DNA of 64,000 nt from Gluconobacter cerevisiae (GTDB lineage Bacteria; Pseudomonadota; Alphaproteobacteria; Acetobacterales; Acetobacteraceae): the NCBI RefSeq assembly GCF_015244675.1, contig NZ_JABCQO010000005.1, positions 124,001-188,000 of the forward strand. Direction: 5' to 3'. Every line of letters begins with the position of its first letter. The stretch's first letter is position 1. The translations under genes were made by a program, and so were the position numbers. The notes below the pieces were generated by a model. The model had not been told where the DNA came from, did no database searches, and saw nothing but the letters and a program-made list of their open reading frames with translations. Positions 17,206-26,740 of the stretch are shown here, in pieces.

Positions 17206-18582
17206 TCAGATGGCGGCTTCGGTAAAGAGTGGCTTCACGCTCTGGCCCCATGCGCCATTATACAGATCCAGCCAATGCTGTGCCTGATTCGGACCACCAT
17301 CGGCAATCAGATGCAGCGGATCAAGATAGCTGGCCTCGTTACGCACGCGAGCCCGCAGACCCTGCTCTGCAAGCTGCACCACGCGCTTAGCCAACGGCTT
17401 CAGTCCACCCGGGAACGCGGCATCCAGCCCCAGACGCGGCACTTCGGCCCGAAGCTGCTGATAGGCGCTCCAGGGCTGTTCACGCACAAGCTTTTCTGCT
17501 GCTTCCAGCGTCGCCGGATCGTAAAGCAGGCCAACCCACAGGGCCGACTGCGCCACCATCATCTCCAGCTTACCGGCATCCGCGCCACGCATTTCAAGAA
17601 ACTGCTTGAGACGCACATCCGGGAAAACCGTCGTCAGATGGTCTTCAAAATCCCCGACAGTCGGCGTCAGGCCCTTCAGCGGCTCCTGCACATCTCCCGC
17701 CAACCAGCGACGGAACGAGCAGCCTGCCACGTCGATGTTCTTCCCATCGCGCGAGACGAAATACATCGGCACGTCGAGCGCCCAGTCGACATACTGCTCG
17801 AACCCAAACCCTTCCTCGAGAAATACGGAGGGCTGGCCCGAACGCTGGTTGTCGGTATCAGTCCAGATCCGCGCACGGTTGGACAGCAGACCATTGGCCT
17901 TGCCCTCGACGAAGGGAGAATTTGCAAACAGCGCCGTTGCCAGCGGCTGAAGGGCCAGAGACACGCGCATCTTGCGCGCCATGTCGGCTTCATCGCTGAA
18001 ATCGAGATTGACCTGAACCGTGCAGGTCCGCGTCATCATGTCGAGGCCAAGCGCACCGACCTTCGGCATGTAGTTGCGCATGATCGCATAGCGACTCTTG
18101 GGCATCCACGGCATCGCATCGCGCGACCAGAGCGGCTGAAAGCCGAACGGTAGGAAACCCAGCCCCAGTTCCGCAGCCGGACCACGGACCTGATCGTAAT
18201 GCGCCTGCATTTCCGCTTCCGTTTCCTGAAGCGACACGACCGGCGCGCCCGAAAGCTCAAACTGCCCGGCCGGTTCCAGCGAAATCGCCCGTCCGGCCTG
18301 TGCGTTCTGCCCTTTCAGTCCGATCAGATTTTCGCCGTCCATAATGGGCGACCAGTCCGGCCCCTGGAGCTTTTCCAGCAGAGCCCCGATTCCGCGCGGC
18401 GCGTAAGGCGGTGGCGAAAGCGGCTCGCGTCCATCAGCATCGTGCGGGAGGATGAAACCGAATTTTTCATGTTCGGTCCCGATCTTCCATTCCGATTTCG
18501 GTTTACAACCACGCGCGATCGCCTCGACGAGCTGCGCCCGGCTTTCGATCGACGCAGTATTGGACGTGCCGGGATTGGACAT
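17206..18582 (-). CDS. gshA: Glutamate-cysteine ligase, alphaproteobacterial/plant type
   Basis: This enzyme joins glutamate and cysteine, the first and limiting step of glutathione synthesis. The 458-residue protein has the type found in alphaproteobacteria and plants: WKIGTEHEKFGF near the N terminus, the NLIGLKG and SLEPAGQFELSGAP substrate segments, TRTCTVQVNLDF, and a C-terminal YLDPLHLIADG. ATG 18582 is chosen with GAGG upstream; longer in-frame starts would extend into rsmE. Downstream is mbfA. gshB is not in the window. Confidence 0.94.
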   Translation of the reverse strand: MSNPGTSNTASIESRAQLVEAIARGCKPKSEWKIGTEHEKFGFILPHDADGREPLSPPPYAPRGIGALLEKLQGPDWSPIMDGENLIGLKGQNAQAGRAISLEPAGQFELSGAPVVSLQETEAEMQAHYDQVRGPAAELGLGFLPFGFQPLWSRDAMPWMPKSRYAIMRNYMPKVGALGLDMMTRTCTVQVNLDFSDEADMARKMRVSLALQPLATALFANSPFVEGKANGLLSNRARIWTDTDNQRSGQPSVFLEEGFGFEQYVDWALDVPMYFVSRDGKNIDVAGCSFRRWLAGDVQEPLKGLTPTVGDFEDHLTTVFPDVRLKQFLEMRGADAGKLEMMVAQSALWVGLLYDPATLEAAEKLVREQPWSAYQQLRAEVPRLGLDAAFPGGLKPLAKRVVQLAEQGLRARVRNEASYLDPLHLIADGGPNQAQHWLDLYNGAWGQSVKPLFTEAAI

Positions 18583-18655
18583 GGCGTTTGGCCTCGGTCT
18601 GAATTCGTTGTTCGATAATGATTGAACTGTAGCAGGTCCGACGGTTCTGTCACCC

Positions 18656-19375
18656 TTAGACAGAGCCCTCGGCTCCCGCTGACAGACGGGCCAGCCCCGC
18701 ACAGACTGCCGTCTCTGCTCGCAACACGAGCGGCCCCAGACTGAGCGCATAAACGGCACCATGCCGCTTGAGCATCTCTACTTCGGTTTCCGAAAAACCG
18801 CCCTCCGGTCCGATCAGCAGAGCGGCGGCCTGCACACTCGCCTCCTCGCCCGGACGACGCTCCAGCGCCGCAAAGAGCGGACGGTCCTCCGGCCACTCCG
18901 CCAGTACGACACGCAGCGATTCAGGCGGCAGGATTTCAGGAACATCCAGTCGCTCACACTGTTCGGCCGCTTCCGTCGCAATTATAGCCAGACGTTCCAG
19001 ATTGAGCCGGTGCGTATTGGTGCGCTCCGTCACAACGGGTCGGAATCGCGTCACGCCAAGCTCCGTACCCATGCGGATCACCAGCTCCGTCGCATCCCGC
19101 TTGAGCGGCGCAAACAGCAGCTCCACACCTTCCGTCGCCATGGGCGACCGTTCGCGATGTTGCAGCAGGACGCTCCCACGATCTTTCTTCAGGGCCGCAA
19201 TCTCTGCGCTCCACTCCCCGTCGCGTTCGTTGAACACCCGCACAAGACTCCCCACGCCCTGACGCATGACATTGCCCAGATAATGCGCCTGCCCCGGGGG
19301 AAGCGACAGAGTCTGGCCCTCCACGAAAGCTGTGTCAGACGCAGGAACATAAAGTCGGGGATCAGATCGGCTCAT
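18656..19375 (-). CDS. rsmE: 16S rRNA (uracil1498-N3)-methyltransferase
   Basis: RsmE methylates U1498 of 16S rRNA. The 239-residue protein has the SPOUT trefoil-knot motifs LLIGPEGGFSETEVE and LSLGPLVLRAETA at the C terminus and a PUA-like N-terminal segment (RLYVPASD, AHYLGNVMRQ). ATG 19375 fits the family N terminus best, with GGAAAAGG directly upstream; an ATG at 19402 is an alternative. It is divergent from ubiA with about 60 bp between starts. Confidence 0.93.
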   Translation of the reverse strand: MSRSDPRLYVPASDTAFVEGQTLSLPPGQAHYLGNVMRQGVGSLVRVFNERDGEWSAEIAALKKDRGSVLLQHRERSPMATEGVELLFAPLKRDATELVIRMGTELGVTRFRPVVTERTNTHRLNLERLAIIATEAAEQCERLDVPEILPPESLRVVLAEWPEDRPLFAALERRPGEEASVQAAALLIGPEGGFSETEVEMLKRHGAVYALSLGPLVLRAETAVCAGLARLSAGAEGSV

Positions 19376-19438
19376 CCTTTTCCGATAGCGCGCCTCGGCC
19401 ATTGACGGAAGCACGTCCACACAGCATCACATCTCCCC

Positions 19439-20356
19439 ATGAGCCAGACCCGCGCCCATACCGATATCCATTTGAACGGCCGCATCGCACGCCTTCCCGA
19501 GCCATGGCGCTCCTATGCGCTGCTCGCCCGTCTAGACCGTCCGGTCGGAACGTGGCTGCTGCTGCTGCCCGGCGTGTGGGGGCTGTTCCTCGCTCCGGGT
19601 GCGTCCCTCCAGACGCGGCTGATCGACACGGCGCTGTTTGCGTTCGGCTCCCTCGTCATGCGTTCGGCAGGATGCGTCGTGAACGACATCTGGGATCGTG
19701 ACATCGACGCAAAAGTTGCCCGGACCGCAGGCCGCCCCCTCGCCAGCGGGGCATTGTCGCTGAAGCAGGGGCTGCTGCTTTTGGCTGTCCTACTGCTGAT
19801 GGGGCTGGGTGTCCTGCTCTGCCTGCCGCCGGTGTGCTGGGCTCTCGCTCCGCTCGCGCTTCTGCTCGTTGCGCTTTATCCGGCCGCCAAGCGCGTCACA
19901 TGGTGGCCGCAGCTCGTCATGGGATTCACCTTCGGATTCGGCGCCCCCATGGGCTATGCCGCAGCCGCCGGGACGCTTGATGGCAATGGGCTCCTTCTCT
20001 ACGGCGCCGTCATTCTGTGGCAGCTCGGATTCGATACGATCTACGGCTTTCAGGATATGGATGACGACGCCCGCATCGGTGTGCGCTCCACTTCCCGTCT
20101 GATGGAAAAGAACGCCCGCTCCTTTATCGGCACCTGTTACAGCCTCATGATTCTGGCTCTGGCACTCGTCGGCATCCATGCGCATCTGCACTGGATTTTC
20201 TGGCCGTTCCTCGCCCTCGCAACGGCCATGTTGCTCCAGCAGGTTCGTGTGCTGAACCCTTATGATGCTCCGGCCTGTCTCAGAGAATTCCGCCGGAATG
20301 TGCCCATCGGGTTCGTGCTGGCGGCAGGTTTTGTCGCTGCAAGATTTTTTGGATGA
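19439..20356 (+). CDS. ubiA: 4-hydroxybenzoate polyprenyltransferase
   Basis: UbiA prenylates 4-hydroxybenzoate in ubiquinone synthesis at the inner membrane. The 305-residue protein has 8-9 hydrophobic helices and both aspartate-rich motifs: NDIWDRDID for the diphosphate and YGFQDMDDDARIGVRST for the second metal site. The first conserved motif RLDRPVGTWLLLLPGVWGL is typical. Its stop overlaps the following methyltransferase start (ATGA). Ubiquinone is the acceptor for the membrane dehydrogenases of acetic acid bacteria. Confidence 0.95.
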   Translation: MSQTRAHTDIHLNGRIARLPEPWRSYALLARLDRPVGTWLLLLPGVWGLFLAPGASLQTRLIDTALFAFGSLVMRSAGCVVNDIWDRDIDAKVARTAGRPLASGALSLKQGLLLLAVLLLMGLGVLLCLPPVCWALAPLALLLVALYPAAKRVTWWPQLVMGFTFGFGAPMGYAAAAGTLDGNGLLLYGAVILWQLGFDTIYGFQDMDDDARIGVRSTSRLMEKNARSFIGTCYSLMILALALVGIHAHLHWIFWPFLALATAMLLQQVRVLNPYDAPACLREFRRNVPIGFVLAAGFVAARFFG

Positions 20357-21021
20357 TCACCACCCTGGGCGATCCCGTCCGCTTCATCCGCGACAACACT
20401 CTCGTGGCACAGGCCCCTCTGGTACCCGAAATTTCCCTGTATCTGGCGACTGAGATTACCCCGATCTGGCAGGCCAGCGAGGCCTATCTTGAACAGATCG
20501 GCATAGAGCCGCCTTTCTGGGCTTTTGCATGGCCGGGAAGCCAACTCATCGCCCGTTTCATCCTCGATAACCCCGAGCATGTGCGCGGACGGCGTGTTCT
20601 GGATGTGGCCTGCGGATGCGGGCTGGCCGCCATTGCCGCCGCCCTGTCAGGCGCATCTGTTGTGCAGGCTAACGATATTGATTTTATGGCGCTGGAAGCC
20701 ACAGCCCTCAATGCGGGGCTGAATCAGGCGACGATCACTCCGCTTCCCGGCGATCTGATCGGAACGATCCCGGACTGCGATCTGCTGGTCATCGGAGACG
20801 TTTGCTACAACGAAGCCATGGCCTCACGCATTATTCCGTGGCTTCTTGATTGTTCGAAAACCTGCGAAGTCTGGCTCTGCGATCCAGGTCGGCACTATGC
20901 CCCGTCAATACCGCTCGAAGTTCTGGTGCGGCAGTCGGTCTCTGTCACGCAGGAACTGGAAAGCATAGAACAACGCGCAACCACATTGTTCAGGCTACGA
21001 GATATTTCCGCCCCAGACTGA
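20353..21021 (+). CDS. Class I SAM methyltransferase, ETFB lysine methyltransferase (METTL20)-like
   Basis: The 222-residue protein carries PPFWAFAWPGSQLIARFIL, then motif I as VLDVACGCGLAAIAAALSGA and a later LLVIGDVCYNEAMA. This order is characteristic of bacterial homologues of METTL20, which methylate lysines of the electron-transfer flavoprotein beta subunit. The substrate here is inferred from family only. It overlaps ubiA by 4 bp, and its last 32 bp overlap the convergent MFS gene. The link with quinone synthesis is suggestive because ETF feeds electrons to ubiquinone. Confidence 0.75.
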   Translation: MITTLGDPVRFIRDNTLVAQAPLVPEISLYLATEITPIWQASEAYLEQIGIEPPFWAFAWPGSQLIARFILDNPEHVRGRRVLDVACGCGLAAIAAALSGASVVQANDIDFMALEATALNAGLNQATITPLPGDLIGTIPDCDLLVIGDVCYNEAMASRIIPWLLDCSKTCEVWLCDPGRHYAPSIPLEVLVRQSVSVTQELESIEQRATTLFRLRDISAPD

Positions 21022-22381
21022 GCGCAGCCCCCGTCAGAGCCGCGACCATTGCAGCCCCAAGGCAGATGAAGGCCGGATTGGGAAAGATTGTGAACAACGC
21101 TGCAACGAGAAGTGCGCCCGTCGTCTGTCCCGCCAGCCTCGCAACCGACAGCATGCCACTCGCCCCGCCCTCCCGTCCGGGAGGGGCCGTGACCATGATG
21201 GCGCGGTTGTTAGGCGGCTGAAACAGGCCAAAGCCACATCCAGCAAAGAGCGTCCGCCAGGCGATATCCCAGTTGCCTGCATCCGTCGGCAGAAACCAGA
21301 GCAGACAGAATCCGCTTGCCGTAATAAACAGCCCGATCGACGAAAGAACCGATGCCGGGAAGCGGTCGGCCAGACGGCTGACCACAAAGGACATTGTCGC
21401 CACCCCCACGGCCCAGGGAGCGATCAGAAGACCGATCGTCCCAGCCCCGCGATGAAACACAGAAGCCAGGGTGAAGGGCATCGCTACGATATAGAGATTG
21501 GATGCCACAAACCCCATAAATCCCACCAGACAGGCCAGCAAAAAAGGTCGGCGCGCCAGAAGATCGACAGGTACAATCGGCTCAAGCCGCTCACGCTGAT
21601 AATGCAACAGCATGGCCCAGCACAGCACACCCGCAACCGTGACCACAGCGCCAGACACGAAATCGGCGTGCATCAACCCGTCAAGCCCTACGCCGGTCAG
21701 AGCGAAAGACGCCACCGTCAGAAGCGAGCCGACCACATCGGTTGGAATATCGCTGCGAGGGGTCTCGGGGAGTGCTGCATGCGCCAGTGCCAGAGCAGCC
21801 AGTGCCAGAGGCAGATTGACCCAGAAGATCCAGGGCCAGCTTGCCACGGAAAGGATCAGTGATCCCAGAGACGGTCCGAGCGCCACGCCCAGCCCTACGA
21901 ACAATCCGTTGAGCGCAATCCCGCGCCCCAGTTCATTATGGGGATAGATGAAGCGGACGAGCGCGATGTTCACGCTCATGATACAGGCGCCCCCCACGCC
22001 CTGTAAGGCGCGCGCCAGTGTCAGTTCCAACAGGTTCTGGGAGAGCGCGCAGGCCACGGATGCGATCAGGAACAGGAAAATCCCGAACTGGCTCAGCCGT
22101 CCAAATCCCACACGGGCACCAAGAGACGCCAGCGGCAACAGACAGGACAGGTTTGCAAGCTGATAGGCATTCACGACCCAAATAGCCCGTGACGATGACG
22201 CATGCAGATCCACCGCGATCAGCGGCAGGGCCACATTGGCAATCGCGTAATCCAGAACCGACAGAAGAAGCGCCAGAAGAACGGCGGACATCGCCTTGAC
22301 CCGCTGCGCCCCGTAAAGCCCGGCATGACGTTTGGAGTCGTATTCTTCGTGTTGTTGCTCGTCTTCCGTCGTGGCCGTCAT
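20990..22381 (-). CDS. MFS multidrug-type transporter (DHA2-like, 14 TM segments)
   Basis: The 463-residue membrane protein has about 14 hydrophobic segments, with the DHA2 pattern LLSVLDYAIANVALPLIAVDL in helix 1, WVVNAYQLANLSCLLPLASLG in helix 2 and a motif-C-like NGLFVGLGVALGPSLGSLI. DHA2 proteins are proton-driven drug or metabolite exporters; the substrate is unknown. The ATG at 22381 starts 4 bp after the sugar-porter stop, with GGGACG upstream, so the two transporters are one operon. N-terminal residues are hydrophilic and acidic. Confidence 0.85.
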   Translation of the reverse strand: MTATTEDEQQHEEYDSKRHAGLYGAQRVKAMSAVLLALLLSVLDYAIANVALPLIAVDLHASSSRAIWVVNAYQLANLSCLLPLASLGARVGFGRLSQFGIFLFLIASVACALSQNLLELTLARALQGVGGACIMSVNIALVRFIYPHNELGRGIALNGLFVGLGVALGPSLGSLILSVASWPWIFWVNLPLALAALALAHAALPETPRSDIPTDVVGSLLTVASFALTGVGLDGLMHADFVSGAVVTVAGVLCWAMLLHYQRERLEPIVPVDLLARRPFLLACLVGFMGFVASNLYIVAMPFTLASVFHRGAGTIGLLIAPWAVGVATMSFVVSRLADRFPASVLSSIGLFITASGFCLLWFLPTDAGNWDIAWRTLFAGCGFGLFQPPNNRAIMVTAPPGREGGASGMLSVARLAGQTTGALLVAALFTIFPNPAFICLGAAMVAALTGAALSLGRKYLVA

Positions 22382-22385
22382 GGTA

Positions 22386-23819
22386 TCAGCGTCCCAGATC
22401 ACGCAGGCGCATGCCTGCAAAAAGATTGGCCTCCAGCTTTTCGAGCGAGACACCTTTCGTTTCGGGGACGAACAATACGGTCACAACAATGAAAAGACCA
22501 TTGAAGAGAGCAAACATCAGGAACGTCACAGAAGCGCCCATCATAGCCATGCCCAACGGAAACATGTTGGAGATGGCCCAGTTCGCAGCCCAGTTCGTCA
22601 CGGTCGAGCAGCCAATTCCGAAATCGCGCCCCCGCGTTGGCTGCACTTCAGAACACAGCGTCCAGACCAGCGGTCCTTCACCAATGGCAAACCCGGCCAC
22701 GAACAGGAGAACAAAACCGCAAAGCAGAAGCTGGGACTCAAAACTGTTCGCCCCAATAGCCAGCAGCGTTCCGACCCCCGCCAGAGAAAAGGCGGCAATC
22801 GCACAGCTCAGGATCAGCAGCGGCCGCCGCCCCCAGCGATCGACACAGGCAATCGCAACCCCCGTCAGCGCCATATTCGTCAGCCCGACAAGAGTCGTTG
22901 CCCAGATGGCAGCATTGGTTCCAAAATGCGCGGCCTGAAACACACGAGGCGCATAATACAGAAGCGCGTTGATCCCCGAGAGCTGCTGCATGATTTGAAG
23001 CAGCATGCCCAAAAAGACTGTCCGCCGGAAATTGGGGTTGCTTTTGAAAAGCCCAATCCCCGCATCGCTGCTTTTCTGAAGGCGCGACTGGATATCGATC
23101 AGTTCCGCTTCCGCCACTTCCTCATCGGATCGCAGACTCTGCAAAACCCGGCGCGCGTGTTCTGTTTCTCCACGCATCATCAGCCAGCGCGGGCTGTGCG
23201 GCAGGATCAACACAATCACAAGAAAGAAACTGGCGGGGACTGCCATAACGCCCAGCATCCAGCGCCAGTGCCCTCCCGAAGCCAGCAGACTGTCGGAAAC
23301 AAAAGCGAGGAAAATCCCGAGAGAGACCATGAGCTGATAAAATGAAATCATGGAACCGCGAACGGATTCAACCGTGATTTCAGAAATGTAGAGAGGGGCA
23401 GCGAACGCCGCCACGCCAACCGCAAGCCCCAGAAAAATTCGACCTACGATCATGATTGCAGCGCCGGGAGCCAGGGCGCAAAGCAGCGTCCCGATCAGGA
23501 AAAGAATCGCAGCACCGAGCATCGCCCCAGTTCGCCCGAACCGAACTGAAATCCGACCGGCAAACAGCGATCCTACCGCCGCGCCCGCCATCATGGAGGA
23601 TACGATCCAGCCCTGAAGGACGTCGCCCGCATGAAAATCGGTTGCAATGAAAGGAAGGGCCCCTGCGACGACGCCGGTATCAAGACCGAACATCAGCCCC
23701 GCCAGAGCGGCCAGAATACCGAGGGTTGTCGCCCGTGCCGTGCTGCGGGTCTGTCCCGTGGACAGCCCTTCGCTGGAAGACGCAGCAATCCCAACCATAC
23801 CCTTAGTCACCCCAAACAT
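22386..23819 (-). CDS. MFS sugar:proton symporter (sugar porter family)
   Basis: The 477-residue, 12-TM protein has the sugar porter signatures: GLDTGVVAGALPF in helix 1, RxGRR-type loops (RFGRTGAM, DRWGRRPLL), PHSPRWL at the end of helix 6, QQLSGINALLYYAP in helix 7 and the C-terminal PETKG. It resembles GalP/XylE/AraE proton symporters for hexoses, pentoses or polyols. The precise substrate cannot be read. ATG 23819 has GAGGGG nearby. It is the promoter-proximal gene of a two-transporter operon. Confidence 0.9.
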   Translation of the reverse strand: MFGVTKGMVGIAASSSEGLSTGQTRSTARATTLGILAALAGLMFGLDTGVVAGALPFIATDFHAGDVLQGWIVSSMMAGAAVGSLFAGRISVRFGRTGAMLGAAILFLIGTLLCALAPGAAIMIVGRIFLGLAVGVAAFAAPLYISEITVESVRGSMISFYQLMVSLGIFLAFVSDSLLASGGHWRWMLGVMAVPASFFLVIVLILPHSPRWLMMRGETEHARRVLQSLRSDEEVAEAELIDIQSRLQKSSDAGIGLFKSNPNFRRTVFLGMLLQIMQQLSGINALLYYAPRVFQAAHFGTNAAIWATTLVGLTNMALTGVAIACVDRWGRRPLLILSCAIAAFSLAGVGTLLAIGANSFESQLLLCGFVLLFVAGFAIGEGPLVWTLCSEVQPTRGRDFGIGCSTVTNWAANWAISNMFPLGMAMMGASVTFLMFALFNGLFIVVTVLFVPETKGVSLEKLEANLFAGMRLRDLGR

Positions 23820-23931
23820 ATCCCCTCATACCGGCAAGGAGAACAGAACCGAATGTTCCGAAATCGGAAACAGACGGTCCTGTATTTAATAATCGATCAG
23901 GGGTGTGGTCTATATCGAAACCAACAGAAAA

Positions 23932-25323
23932 TCACTTTTCTGCGTAAGGATTTTTCGTTCCGCGTAATTGCACACGCACTGGAACACCCGGCATGTGGAA
24001 TGTTTCCCGCAAGCCATTAACCAGATAACGCTTGTAGGAATCAGGAAGCTGTTCTGCTCGTGTACCAAACAGGAGGAATGTCGGCGGACGCGCCTTCACC
24101 TGCGTCATGTAGCGCAACTTGAGGCGACGACCATCCACGAGGGGCGGTTGATGACGCTCCAGAGCATCCTCGAACCAACGGTTCAGCTCACCCGTCGAAA
24201 CACGCGAATTCCAGATCTCGTAAACCTCCCGTACAGCCGGAAGAAGACGATGCACACCTGCTCCAGTCAGCGCTGAGAACGTCACGACCGGAATACCCCT
24301 GACCTGCGCCAGCGAAATTTCCAGACGATCCAGAATCGCTTTTTTCGTCGCGTTCCGGTCTTCAACCGCATCCCATTTATTCAGCGCAATTACACAAGCA
24401 CGGCCCTCACGCTCGATCAGACGACCGATCTGGAGATCCTGCTCATGAACGCCAAGCGTGGCATCAATTACCAGCACGACCACTTCCGCCATTTTCAGGG
24501 CTTCGATGGAGGCCGAGACCGACATACGCTCCAGATTTTGCTCAACACGGGCACGCTTGCGCATTCCGGCCGTATCAACCAGCCGGATCTCGCCATGCTC
24601 GTCCCGCAGATCGACGGCAATGGAATCGCGCGTCAGACCGGCCTCAGGGCCGGTAATCATGCGCTCTTCACCGAGCAGACAGTTCAGCAGCGTGGATTTT
24701 CCAGCATTCGGGCGCCCGATAATCGCCAGACGTAGCGGACCTGCCGGACGTTCGTCCTCGTCATTCCCCTCTTCGCCTTCGCTCTTGGAAACTTCCCGAC
24801 GACGCTGTTTTTCAGCCGGAGGAAGACGCTCGGCAATCTCGCCCATCAGGTCGGCAATACCTTCGCCATGCTCTGCCGACAGTGCCAGCGGGGTACCAAG
24901 GCCAAGGGAATAGGCTTCAAGAGCCGCATTCGTGCCCGCCTGCCCCTCGGCCTTGTTCGCAATCAGCAGAACCGGGCGGTTCTGACGACGCAGCCAGCTT
25001 GCAAAATGCGCGTCCGCAGGCGTGATGCCAGAACGCGCGTCAATGCAAAACAGCACCAGATCCGCCATCGCAACAGCAGATTCTGACGAGGCGCGCATCC
25101 GCCCGTACAGCGTATCAGGTGCTGCTTCTTCAAGCCCGGCCGTATCGATCAGCCGCACACGACGACCGCGCAAAAGGGCTTCGCCCTCCTTGCGGTCTCG
25201 CGTAACGCCCGGCATGTCGGAAACGATCGCCTGACGGCGGCCGACAAGCCGGTTGAACAGAGTGGATTTCCCGACATTCGGGCGCCCGGCAATAACAACA
25301 ACGGGCAGGTTCTCAGAGGTCAT
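23932..25323 (-). CDS. der: Ribosome biogenesis GTPase Der (EngA)
   Basis: Der is an essential tandem GTPase of 50S subunit maturation. The 463-residue protein has two G domains, with P-loops GRPNVGKST (~13-21) and GRPNAGKST (~204), G3 motifs DTAGLE and DTAGMR, a G4 NKWD in the second domain and NKAE in the first, and a KH-like C terminus. A charged linker rich in Glu/Arg separates the domains. The start is the ATG at 25323, 4 bp after bamB; an ATG 12 nt upstream would overlap bamB. The yfgM-bamB-der order is the same as in E. coli. Confidence 0.96.
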   Translation of the reverse strand: MTSENLPVVVIAGRPNVGKSTLFNRLVGRRQAIVSDMPGVTRDRKEGEALLRGRRVRLIDTAGLEEAAPDTLYGRMRASSESAVAMADLVLFCIDARSGITPADAHFASWLRRQNRPVLLIANKAEGQAGTNAALEAYSLGLGTPLALSAEHGEGIADLMGEIAERLPPAEKQRRREVSKSEGEEGNDEDERPAGPLRLAIIGRPNAGKSTLLNCLLGEERMITGPEAGLTRDSIAVDLRDEHGEIRLVDTAGMRKRARVEQNLERMSVSASIEALKMAEVVVLVIDATLGVHEQDLQIGRLIEREGRACVIALNKWDAVEDRNATKKAILDRLEISLAQVRGIPVVTFSALTGAGVHRLLPAVREVYEIWNSRVSTGELNRWFEDALERHQPPLVDGRRLKLRYMTQVKARPPTFLLFGTRAEQLPDSYKRYLVNGLRETFHMPGVPVRVQLRGTKNPYAEK

Positions 25324-25327
25324 TCGT

Positions 25328-26740
25328 TCAGCCATAGGCCCGCAGCACGGCATCCTGCGACAGAGCCAGCACATGACCGTCACAGACGATCGGCTGAACC
25401 TGACACGGGGCAACGGTCTTGCGGGTCAGTTCAAGTTTCCCGGTCACGGCGTTCACGACCACCATGCCTTCTTTCGGAAAGGTGGAGAAGCAGACCAGCT
25501 TGCCATTCACCAGAAGCGGTCCCACCCAGGCAATAGCGTCCTTTTCCACGTCCACACGGATAAAGCGACGGAGCTGCGTGATCCAGCGGACATGCCCGGA
25601 CAGACGATCCAGACAGGCGATCTGCTGATCCGTGGACAGCACATACATCCAGTCGCCACAGATCGCCAGAGGACTCTGTCCGCTGACCTCACGTTCCCAC
25701 AGGCGGCGGCCCGAACGCATATCGATTGCTACCAGCACACGGGACATGGACACAGCATAGGCCGTGCCGTCCTTGATAACCGGCGCCCCCCGGATGCACG
25801 AGAAATCCAGCATGGCGCCCATGCCGTTCGTGCCGCCCAGACTGTCGCTCCAGACCATCTCGCCGGAAGCTGCACGCAGCGCGACCAGATCGCCACTGCC
25901 AAAGCCCGCCAGAATGACGCCATCCACAAAGGCCGGAGCCGACTGGCCGAAAATTACCGTGTCTGCAGCCGTCGCCTGATACGCCCAGACCTGATGGCCC
26001 GTATTGGCATTCAGTGCGATCAGCCGCTCGTCAATGGTTCCGAAGACCATCAGGCCTTCCGCGATCGTGGGAGCGGAACGGCCCGGCGTTCCAGTACTCA
26101 TACGCCATTTCACCTTGCCCGTCAGCGCCTCAACCGCAAGTGCCTGCGCCACGCCGTCCACGATGTAGAGCGTATCCCCATCAAGCGCGAGGCCACCGCC
26201 GATATTGGTGGAACGGCTTGCCGATGATGCAGGCTGACGCGTCCAGACAAGGCGGCGCTCCGGCCATGTCCAGGCCTTTACCACACCCTGCGCATCCGTC
26301 GTGTAGAGATGGCCGTTTCCAATCACTGGGGGCGACTGGATGGCACCACGGTTGGTCGGCATGATGGCGACCATGGCCAGGAAGCTGGACGGATCAGTCG
26401 GTGCGCCGATGGCCTGGCTCCAGGCCAGGTCTGGGCCGTTCCAGGCTGCATTCACCGCGACATGGGAAGGGCGTCCACCCTCCTGAAGCCATTCCCGAAC
26501 CGGCTGCACCGGCCCGAGATTGATCGGCGTATGGTCGTCGTGATCGACCGTCAGCCCTGCACCCGTGGACAGCACATCCACACGATGCCCGGCCAGAGGC
26601 GGCTTCTTGTCGTCTTCAAACAGGCTGCACCCGCCCAGGACTGCGAGCGCACCGCCCGAACAGGCTGTCCGCAGCAGGCTGCGACGGTTCATGGACAGCG
26701 AGCGGGAAAAAGAGGAGCGGGAAAGAACAGGACGGCGCAT
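25328..26740 (-). CDS. bamB: BamB-like beta-propeller lipoprotein of the outer membrane assembly complex
   Basis: The protein has about 470 residues, with a signal peptide whose lipobox is LAVLGGC and then PQQ-type repeats with AxxGxxxW motifs (for example VEALTGKVKWRMS, RAASGEMVWSD, DMRSGRRLWERE). BamB supports BamA in folding outer membrane proteins. The start at 26740 overlaps the preceding stop (TGATG). A second start MNRRSLLRTACSGG at 26692 gives a more normal signal peptide, so the true start is uncertain. PQQ-dehydrogenase identity is rejected because the fold is short and lipidated and the context is yfgM-bamB-der. Confidence 0.87.
   Translation of the reverse strand: MRRPVLSRSSFSRSLSMNRRSLLRTACSGGALAVLGGCSLFEDDKKPPLAGHRVDVLSTGAGLTVDHDDHTPINLGPVQPVREWLQEGGRPSHVAVNAAWNGPDLAWSQAIGAPTDPSSFLAMVAIMPTNRGAIQSPPVIGNGHLYTTDAQGVVKAWTWPERRLVWTRQPASSASRSTNIGGGLALDGDTLYIVDGVAQALAVEALTGKVKWRMSTGTPGRSAPTIAEGLMVFGTIDERLIALNANTGHQVWAYQATAADTVIFGQSAPAFVDGVILAGFGSGDLVALRAASGEMVWSDSLGGTNGMGAMLDFSCIRGAPVIKDGTAYAVSMSRVLVAIDMRSGRRLWEREVSGQSPLAICGDWMYVLSTDQQIACLDRLSGHVRWITQLRRFIRVDVEKDAIAWVGPLLVNGKLVCFSTFPKEGMVVVNAVTGKLELTRKTVAPCQVQPIVCDGHVLALSQDAVLRAYG

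Noticed and set aside
25328-26740. PQQ-dependent dehydrogenase
   Set aside because: The PQQ-like repeats belong to a short lipoprotein in a yfgM-bamB-der context; no catalytic Asp or Cys-ring motif of quinoprotein dehydrogenases is seen.
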